A stretch of 11,348 nt of DNA from Jimgerdemannia flammicorona (lineage: Eukaryota > Mucoromycota > Endogonomycetes > Endogonales > Endogonaceae): the NCBI GenBank assembly GCA_003990745.1, contig RBNI01006419.1, positions 1 to 11,348 on the forward strand, read 5' to 3'. Positions 1 through 5,849 of the stretch are shown piece after piece. The position numbers were made by a program, and so were the translations under genes. How positions within the stretch are numbered: position 1 is the stretch's first letter; each line of letters begins with the position of its first letter. The notes under the pieces are model-generated. The model was not told the DNA's origin. It saw only the letters and a list, made by a program, of their open reading frames with translations, and did not search any database.

Positions 1-94
1 TTGTACGACGTGACTGTGAACTGACTCAGCAGTCAGACGATCTCTTGACATGTCAGATCACACTTGTACTACGTGACTGTATTCCGACTCAGCA
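1..94 (+). repeat. Duplicated 31-bp bZIP-like upstream motif
   Basis: Positions 1-31 and 64-94 are direct repeats matching at 26 of 31 bases with a start-to-start distance of 63. Each copy holds an ACGTGAC core (8-14 and 71-77), of the CRE/ATF type, and a TGACTCA-like core (TGACTCA at 22-28, CGACTCA at 85-91), the classic Gcn4/AP-1 site. Placed 55-145 bases upstream of a TATA box, the pair looks like an LTR enhancer. Binding is inferred from motif resemblance only. Confidence 0.5.
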
Positions 95-147
95 AAGCAC
101 TTAGTGCTACATCCATATTTAGCATAGTCCAGATAGCCCCTCACTAG

Positions 148-155
148 TATAAATA
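148..155 (+). promoter_or_regulatory. TATA box of LTR-A / pol promoter
   Basis: TATAAATA within the 12-mer GTATAAATACCC, followed by more C. The same 12-mer recurs at 4173-4184 and 5410-5421. Transcription would be expected to start about 30 bases downstream, near 180, and run into pol. Confidence 0.6.
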
Positions 156-410
156 CCCCCTCTCCCAGACCTCAGAATCTCAGACCTGAACAATCCAAAC
201 ACAACTCCTGAGCACTTCCCCACAATACCCTTCACACAACTACTCCTAGTATAGCAATATCATGAATAGCGAATAAACCTATTTAATAACCCACCAACCA
301 CTCTTAAGTAAATCCGCTCCCCGTTAGGTCCTACTCCTAACCCCATCACGAAATTTCCTAATTGGGTATTGTCTGCAGCGATACACCAATTCAACTAAGC
401 TGGCCTTAGT

Positions 411-598
411 TTCTTGAACTTCCTGAAATACAGAAAATCCTGAACATCCAGAACTAGTCCGAAAAAGGACTTTGGTTGAGACGTCAACCCGATCTTGAAA
501 TCAATAAGCGTAGAGGACGTACTCCATACGAAATTGATCTTGACCATAAGAAAACAGTCTTCCAGAATATCCAGAACTTCCAGAAAACTCTTCCAGAA
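411..598. promoter_or_regulatory. Cluster of TTCnnGAA palindromes (heat-shock-element-like)
   Basis: Five TTCnnGAA units lie close together: 411-418 and 420-427 (one base apart), then three TTCCAGAA copies at 560-567, 578-585 and 591-598. Alternating TTC and GAA triplets are what heat-shock factor binds. Part of the cluster overlaps possible coding sequence, where repeated Phe-Gln or Leu-Pro-Glu codons could create it by chance, and spacing between units is not the ideal two bases. Weak call. Confidence 0.2.
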
Positions 599-3587
599 CT
601 ATGTAACGGTTACCCTAAAAAAGCAACTCTCTTACAGAAATACCTACTTCATCTGTACAGTACAAGAAGTCACTGAAGCTACAAGTAGCCCAATTCCAAC
701 AGAAGCTCAAGAACTGTTTGAAGAATTCCAAGACATATTCCAAGACCCCCAAGGACTTCCACCCAAGTGCCAAATCCAACATGAAATTAATCTTATTCCA
801 GGATCTGAACCCCCATACAAGAGTATCTACCAACTGGCCCAACCCGAGCTCAAGACTCTCAAGGATGAATTGACTAAACTACTGGCCCAAGGATACATTG
901 AACCCAGCCACTCTCCATTTGGAGCCCCCATTCTATTTGTCAAGAAGAAAGATGGCTCTCTGTAAATGTGTATTGACTACAGAGCCCTCAACAAGATCGC
1001 CATCAAGAACCAGTATGCCTTGCCCAGGATTGATAAGTTGCTACACCAAATCTTCAAGGCCAAGACCTTTTCTCTACTGGATTTGCAAAATGGCTACCAC
1101 CAGATTCTCATTGATGAGAAGGACATTGAAAAGACAGCTTTCCAAACACAGTTTGGACACTACCAGTTCTGAGTCATGCCTTTTGGATTGACCAATGCAC
1201 CAGTAACATTCCAGTATCTGATGAATGATATCTTTAGACCACTCCTCAACATCTGTGTCCTTGTATATATTGATGATATACTAATCTACAGTGAGACAGT
1301 AGAGTTACACTACACCCACCTCAGACAAGTACTGACCCTCCTGTGAGAACACCAGCTCTATGCCAAGATGAGCAAGTGTAAATTCTATCAAGACCAGATC
1401 GAGTACTTAGGACACATCATCTCTGCTGAAGGTATCAATGTGGATCCCCGAAAGGTATCAGCCCTCAAGGATATCCCTATCCCTACTACCCTCAAGCTAC
1501 TTGAGCACTATCTGGGTATTGCCAGTTATTACTGAAGGTTTATCCAAGGATACTCTGCTATTGCAGCCCTACTGACCAGCCTGGCCCACAAAGGAGTGAA
1601 CATCAAAGCTGAATGGACCTCTGAATACACCCTGGCTATGGACCACCTCAAGAGACTCCTTACTGAGGCCCCAGTGCTGATTGTACCTGACCCTACCAGA
1701 CCATTCACCCTGACCACAGATGCCTCTGATATTACTGTTGGAGCAGTACTTAGCCAAGAAGACCACCCAGTGGCCTACCTTTCCCAGAAGCTCAAGCCAG
1801 CTGAGACCCGGTATACCACCCATGAGAAGGAACTCCTGGCTATTGTCACTGTACTCCAGGAATGGTGCCATTTCCTCCTAGGACAGCCATTTGTGGCCTA
1901 CACTGATCACCATGCACTGCGGTATATTCATACACAGTCTATGCTGACCCACAGACAAGCCTACTGGATGGAAATCATTACCAACTTTGATATGGAAATC
2001 AAGTATATCCCAGGCAAAACCAACTGTATAGCTGATGGTTTCTCCAGGTACATGGAAGATAAACTTGTCTTCATGGTTGAAGTAATTGGAGATCTTACCC
2101 AAATGATCAAGGATGGCTACCAGCAAGACAGCCCCCTGACGAATTTCCTTCAATTCTGCCAAGACCCAGAGGCTGAGGTCCCAGGACCCATAAAGCAAAT
2201 GGCCAAGAGATTCACCTACCATGATGGACTTATCTACAGGGACTATGACAGAGTGGTTGTACCCAACAATGATACTCTGTGACTCAAGATCATGCAGGAA
2301 CTCCATGATACTCCTGCAGCAGAACACTTTGGTTTCGAAAAGACCTACAACCTTCTCTCAAGAGAGTTCTATTGGCCAAAGATGACCAAGGATATCAAAG
2401 ACTTTGTGGCCTCATGCGAGATGTGCCAAAGGTTTAAAAGTGGTAACAAGCTACCAGCAGGACTTCTGCAACCCTTACCTATTCTGAGTCACAACTGGGA
2501 CCAGATTGCAATGGACTTCATTGTCTAACTCCCCAAGATCAAGGCAGGATGGGATGCCATAGTGGTATTCGTGGACCGCCTAAGTAAACAAGCCCATTTT
2601 GCACCCACCAAGACCACTGCTACAGCATCAGAGATTGTTGAGATCTTTCTCAACCAAGTATTCAGGCTATATGGCATGCCTAGCACTATCATATCTGACT
2701 GAGATGCCAAGTTCACAAGCAACTTCTAGAAGGCATTCTTCTCCCTCCATGGAACCAAGCTGAAGTTCTCTCCTACCTACCACCCTCAGACTGACGGTCA
2801 AACCAAGCAAACCAACAGGACTCTCAAACAGATGCTTAGCATCTTCTACTGTTACAAGCAAAATGATTGGGACAAGTACCTAGCCCATGCCGAGTTTGCC
2901 TACAATAACGGTCAGCAAACCTCCACAAAGAAGACTCCATTTTTTCTAAACCATGGTCAACACCCAAGGACCCCAAGTACTACTGCGAAATCAGCAGTCC
3001 CAGCAGCCCAAGATCTGGCCAAGACCATTTCTGACCTTACCCAAATGACAAGAGATGCTCTCATAGAAGCACAAGACTATCAGACCAAGTATGTGAACTT
3101 GAAGTGAAGAGAAGCCTCCTACAATATTGGTGACATAGTCATGCTTAGAACAGACCATCTCTACCCAGACACTCTGGTACAACAACCAGCCAAGAAACTC
3201 CATGCTAGAAGAATTGGACCATACAAGATTGTGGAAAAAATCAGCAAAATCAACTACAAGTTGCAACTTCCCCACAATATCCGAGTACACCCAGTATTCC
3301 ATATCAGCCAATTGGTGGACTACCATGAAAACCCATTCCCTGAGTGTACAGTTCCACCACCACCCCCAATTAGGATCAATGATCATGAGGAATTCGAAAT
3401 TGAGGAAGTACTTGACCACAAGGTCTGCAAATATCCCAAAACAGTCAAGTGCTTTTTTCTGATCAAGTGGAAGGGTTACCCCACCCATGACGCCACCTGG
3501 GAAAAAGAAGAAGCCCTGAAGAGCAAAGCCCTTCAGGACTATATGGAAACACTCACTCCCCAGCAAAGGAAGGAACTACAGCTCTAA
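495..3587 (+). pseudogene. pol: Ty3/Gypsy pol polyprotein (RT-RNase H-integrase-chromodomain), inactivated
   Basis: One frame runs 1,031 codons. The sense becomes clearly Gypsy from about 690: pre-RT segment, [43 protein letters not shown] and the catalytic YIDD at 1266-1277. RNase H follows, with Asp in TTDAS (about 1719), Glu in HEKELLA, Asp in YTDHHAL and a final Asp in ADGFSR. The integrase has a zinc-binding pair (His around 2304-2325, CEMC near 2415), catalytic Asp in MDFIV and in ISD-x-DAKF, then GPY/F and a chromodomain. Nine in-frame stops: TAA 963, TGA 1170, TGA 1344, TGA 1533, TGA 2280, TAA 2526, TGA 2700, TAG 2727, TGA 3105. Several replace a conserved Arg, fitting CGA to TGA. The integrase Glu is Lys (2805-2807). 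No frameshift is needed. Gag and protease are missing upstream. Codons 495-690 are not recognisable in this frame, and another frame (476-676) is also open there, so the true upstream frame is uncertain. Confidence 0.92.
3216..3545 (+). other. Integrase C-terminus: GPY/F module and chromodomain
   Basis: GPYKI begins at 3216, followed by the VHPVFHISQL segment typical of Gypsy integrase tails, a proline run, and a chromodomain at about 3393-3545 (EEFEIEEVLD, then LIKWKGYPTHDATWE). Counted from the Met codon at 3141, the aromatic cage positions are Phe85, Trp110 and Tyr113, matching the Tyr-Trp-Tyr cage of HP1-type domains with a conservative Phe. Known: such chromodomains steer integration toward methylated-histone chromatin. 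This last stretch, 3141-3587, is the longest undamaged part of the integrase. Confidence 0.88.
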
Positions 3588-3686
3588 GTATTGGAGCACA
3601 TAGTGAGCAGAAGGATACTATATATTTTATCCAGCAATATATAATACCAAACATTGTGAAAAAAAAAAAAAAAAAAAAGGAACACT
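3588..3686 (+). other. Spacer after pol with an A20 tract
   Basis: About 100 AT-rich bases follow the pol stop, with no coding sense. An uninterrupted run of 20 A lies at 3659-3678, about 70 bases after the stop. It could be slippage in an A-rich leader, or the scar of an inserted poly(A) tail. No target-site duplication is obvious around it. Confidence 0.5.
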
Positions 3687-4053
3687 ATGGATAACCAACA
3701 AGAAGATACCTGAGCAAAAGAACAATCTAGTACAGTACAGCAAAACATATTTGAACAACTCCATTTCACGCCATCTGTGTCATCTCTGCTGGATGATAAT
3801 GGACGCTTCATATGGAACTTAGGAAAGCCGACAATGTCGAAACCAGTCTAAGTCCACCCAGGTGACAGATATTGTTACTAGGAATTGTCTCAGATTACAA
3901 GAAAAGTCTATTTCCGAGAGGTTCAAACCTCCAGCCATGACAATGAGAGCCCTCACCCTAGACAAGGATGGCCAGTCCTCGCAAATACGCCAACCAGATA
4001 AAAAAAAAGTGGACCAAGACCTGTTAACTCTGTGTAACCACAACTACGAGTGA
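3687..4053 (+). pseudogene. Unknown reading frame downstream of pol, frameshifted
   Basis: An ATG at 3687, eight bases after the A20 run, opens a frame that reads as ordinary soluble protein for about 54 codons (with one TGA at 3711-3713) to TAA at 3849-3851. It includes segments such as FEQLHFTPSVSSLLDDNGRF. The next frame over is open from before 3862 to TGA at 4051-4053 and continues in the same hydrophilic, Lys/Asp-rich style. A single-base indel near 3845-3860 would join the two parts into roughly 120 residues. I recognise no family: no zinc knuckle, no membrane segment, no protease motif. It could be a gag-like remnant, an accessory protein of this element, or chance coding. Confidence 0.4.
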
Positions 4054-4245
4054 TGAGAGCTTTGAAATCAGGATTTTCTCATATGACCAGCACATGCCCT
4101 GCTTATAGCAACAGGTCATACATTTTGCCAAAAAGCGTGACCACAGGAAGGTCACATCAGATAGGTGAATAAGTATAAATACCCTAGGCAAAAATACCTC
4201 GCAACTCTCATCTCCCTCTCCTCACAAAGAAAAGACAAGACAAGA
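4054..4245 (+). promoter_or_regulatory. Internal promoter region of the accessory frame
   Basis: This non-coding stretch lies between the two unknown frames. It holds a TATA box, TATAAATA at 4174-4181, inside the 12-mer GTATAAATACCC. Upstream is an inverted repeat, GTGACC (4137-4142) and GGTCAC (4150-4155), separated by 7 bases; its left arm overlaps CGTGAC, which resembles the ACGTGAC cores at the window start. Downstream a pyrimidine-rich leader runs to an ATG at 4246 (context AAGAATGCC), about 70 bases from the TATA box. TATA box, short leader and ATG together look like a polymerase II promoter for the next frame. Confidence 0.5.
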
Positions 4246-5073
4246 ATGCCCACCACCCACTGCCAAATTGCCTGCCATAGCCAGCCCCTCTCAAGCCAGG
4301 TTGACTGCCTCTTTGGACACATCCAGGTCACTATCCAAGGAAGGAACTGCCACTTAGAAGCCCTTAACCTCTCCAGCCCAGACCTAGGATAGTATGTCCT
4401 TGACCACCATGAACTTATCAAAAGGACCTATCTTGCTACCAGCCGCCTAGAAATCTGACACAAATATGAAATCAGTCACCAGCTCCTCCAACATACAAAT
4501 GGCCTACCCACAGACCAGGTCTCTGACTGGACTCACCTAGACAGGCATGAGCAAAGACTTGCCAAGAAGGTCCATCAAATCATGCGCCATACCCCCTTCA
4601 CGATCCCCAACCTCAACTACATACAACTAAAGGACTTCCAGAATCTCTCTTTCTCTGAGGTTAATGCCCTAGAAGTCAAGGTCGCCCAAGAGGCCAACTC
4701 CTAGATTACCCTCAAGTCTACTGACATCGAGCCTCACTGGAGCCCCCTCCTGAATGACAACCCTGACCAATGGCTCCAAGGCCTCTCTGACCTCTTTGAA
4801 GGACCGCCCATCCGAATGGATATTCCCAGGCATGAGGACCAAGAACCCTACTTGGATGGCCTCAACCACATCAGATGGAGAACCCCTACACCAGCACCTA
4901 TCCCAATGCAAGAACCATTTGCAGACCTCATTGACTTCTCCATCCTAGACAGCGAGCCACCAGTAACCACCCCCCCTGCCCCTGAAGAAGATGGTAACAA
5001 CTCTGAGGAGGATTCCCCACCTTTCTCTCTCCTGGTTCTCAATTTCTCAATCAACAAGGACATTGATTTCTAA
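4246..5073 (+). pseudogene. Unknown accessory gene between pol and 3' LTR, three internal stops
   Basis: The frame spans 275 codons plus a TAA that touches the polypurine tract. Stops interrupt it at 4390 (TAG), 4456 (TGA) and 4702 (TAG), but the same frame keeps protein-like composition throughout. The N-terminal 50 residues are Cys/His-containing (HCQIACHSQ, DCLFGH, GRNCHLE); the middle is charged and probably helical. The last 100 residues are Pro-rich and acidic (PAPEEDGNNSEEDSPP), ending NKDIDF. I see no signal peptide, transmembrane segment or fusion-peptide-like stretch, so an env gene is not supported. No RT, integrase, protease or CCHC motif is present. Its place directly against the polypurine tract and 3' LTR argues that it is part of the element. 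An antisense frame (4421-4152) is a shadow. Function unknown. Confidence 0.5.
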
Positions 5074-5084
5074 GGGGAGAAGGA
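5072..5084 (+). promoter_or_regulatory. Polypurine tract
   Basis: AAGGGGAGAAGGA, 13 purines in a row, immediately before the TGTAATA that opens the 3' LTR. This is the expected site for priming plus-strand DNA synthesis, and it fixes the LTR start at 5085. The TAA stop of the preceding frame overlaps it by two bases. Confidence 0.85.
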
Positions 5085-5117
5085 TGTAATAGAATGAACA
5101 GATGGGATGTAACAAAC

Positions 5118-5208
5118 AACGAGCAATCATGTAACCCGGCAATGATATCATCATACAATCAAGTATAGCATATGAATAACGAGTGATGAACGATGCAAAC
5201 GAATGATG
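5118..5208 (+). repeat. AACGA-ATG short repeats in LTR-B U3
   Basis: Degenerate copies of AACGAnnnATG occur at 5118-5131 (with a longer gap), 5178-5188 (AACGAGTGATG), 5189-5195 (AACGATG) and 5198-5208 (AACGAATGATG). The last three are almost tandem. Their position in U3, 200-290 bases before the TATA box, is that of an enhancer array. The binding factor is unknown. Confidence 0.4.
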
Positions 5209-5410
5209 CGGAAAATGATATTTAGCTTATCCCTGACAACCAGTGCCACAGCAACAGTTGCCACAGCTGCTGATCATTGCCTAGTAATTGAGGTCCTGAT
5301 CACAAAGATATTCTTTACCAAAAACCACCTGACAAAGGTCGTAATCACAAACCTCATTATAGTTACCAAATTAGTCACTCATACTTAGTCAGAAATCATG
5401 GACCAACTTG

Positions 5411-5443
5411 TATAAATACCCCCCAGTTTCCATCCGAAATAAA
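5411..5443 (+). promoter_or_regulatory. LTR-B TATA box and polyadenylation signal
   Basis: TATAAATA at 5411-5418, within GTATAAATACCCCCC, is followed by AATAAA at 5438-5443. In an LTR this pair sets the 5' end of the transcript and supplies a candidate 3'-end signal. The AATAAA lies about where transcription should start, so it would fall at or just before the start of R. Confidence 0.6.
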
Positions 5444-5849
5444 GCAGTTTTAGTTCAGTCCTTGATATAAGAATCAAGTTCCCCCCCCACATACTCATTT
5501 CCCTGAGTCTTAGTAATGATATCTAAGTAACTCTAGTGTTTCTGACTAAACTCCAGAAGCCTAGCTAACTTCTGCCACAACTGAGACTGGTATACAAATT
5601 CACAAAGACTTAAGTAAACCCATTGAACCTAAATTCCAAGGTGAATTCAGTCTGTGCACAGCAAAGAACAAGACCCTTGAAATAGGGCACACAAGAGAAA
5701 GACCTTTGAAAGATAAGGCACTACCGCTACAACTACTTAAAGTGAGCACTTCCTCAACTGAAGGCTTCTTGGTACTAAGTCCCTAAGTAATAGTCCACTT
5801 CCCTAATTATCCAAAGGATAAGAGAGAGATAGAAGTGAGAGTTATTACA

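Larger units (their letters stand above)
1..390 (+). repeat. LTR-like promoter region (LTR-A), left end outside window
   Basis: This stretch has the architecture of an LTR U3-R-U5: duplicated upstream motifs (1-94), a TATA box (148-155), a C-rich segment just downstream, and AATAAA at 272-277 as a candidate polyadenylation signal. It has no coding potential and keeps more CpG than the coding parts. The inner edge is a guess. No convincing primer-binding site is visible; the stretch around 360-385 is only weakly reminiscent of one. It does not align with LTR-B at 5085-5849 beyond the TATA core. It may therefore be the LTR of a different family, or an internal promoter region of the same element. 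Confidence 0.5.
1..5849 (+). mobile_element. Degenerate Ty3/Gypsy chromovirus-type LTR retrotransposon (possibly composite)
   Basis: Seen: an LTR-like promoter region, a pol remnant, an accessory coding tract, a polypurine tract and a complete 3' LTR, all on the plus strand. Known: the order RT-RNase H-integrase-chromodomain defines Ty3/Gypsy chromoviruses, which are abundant in basidiomycetes. Gag and the aspartic protease are absent between the left promoter and RT, so either a deletion removed them or the left part belongs to another element. The left promoter region and the 3' LTR differ in sequence, so I cannot call 1-390 the matching 5' LTR. The right end is firm (TATTACA at 5843-5849, abutting LINE sequence); the left end is outside the window. 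The element is dead: nine stops in pol and three in the accessory frame. Confidence 0.8.
5085..5849 (+). repeat. 3' LTR (LTR-B), complete, 765 bp
   Basis: It starts TGTAATA right after the polypurine tract and ends TATTACA (5843-5849), a perfect 7-base terminal inverted repeat with the TG...CA ends of LTRs. U3 is 5085 to about 5440, with CpG-containing AACGA repeats (5118-5208); TATA box at 5411-5418; AATAAA at 5438-5443; a run of nine C at 5484-5492. The rest is R/U5 with no coding. The base after 5849 is the start of minus-strand LINE coding sequence, which independently confirms the edge. Bases 5850-5854 (CATAG) are the expected target-site duplication; its partner should lie before the 5' LTR, which is not in the window. 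Confidence 0.8.

Noticed and set aside
355..390. Primer-binding site after LTR-A
   Set aside because: Only a loose resemblance to a tRNA-complementary site; the LTR-A end is not defined, so it cannot be supported.
1878..3566. Long minus-strand open frames opposite pol (for example 2327-1878 and 3566-2991)
   Set aside because: They lie antisense to clear RNase H, integrase and chromodomain coding, and show no recognisable motifs; they are shadows.
3918..3933. tRNA-like T-arm (GAGGTTCAAACCTC)
   Set aside because: A short inverted repeat resembling a B box, but no A box, acceptor stem or cloverleaf is found around it.
4246..5073. Env-like gene, which would make the element an errantivirus-like retrovirus
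   Set aside because: No signal peptide, transmembrane helix or fusion-like hydrophobic stretch is visible.
4046..5189. Shared 11-mer ACGAGTGATGA at 4046-4056 and 5179-5189
   Set aside because: Several 11-mer matches are expected by chance in a window this long, and the flanks do not align.
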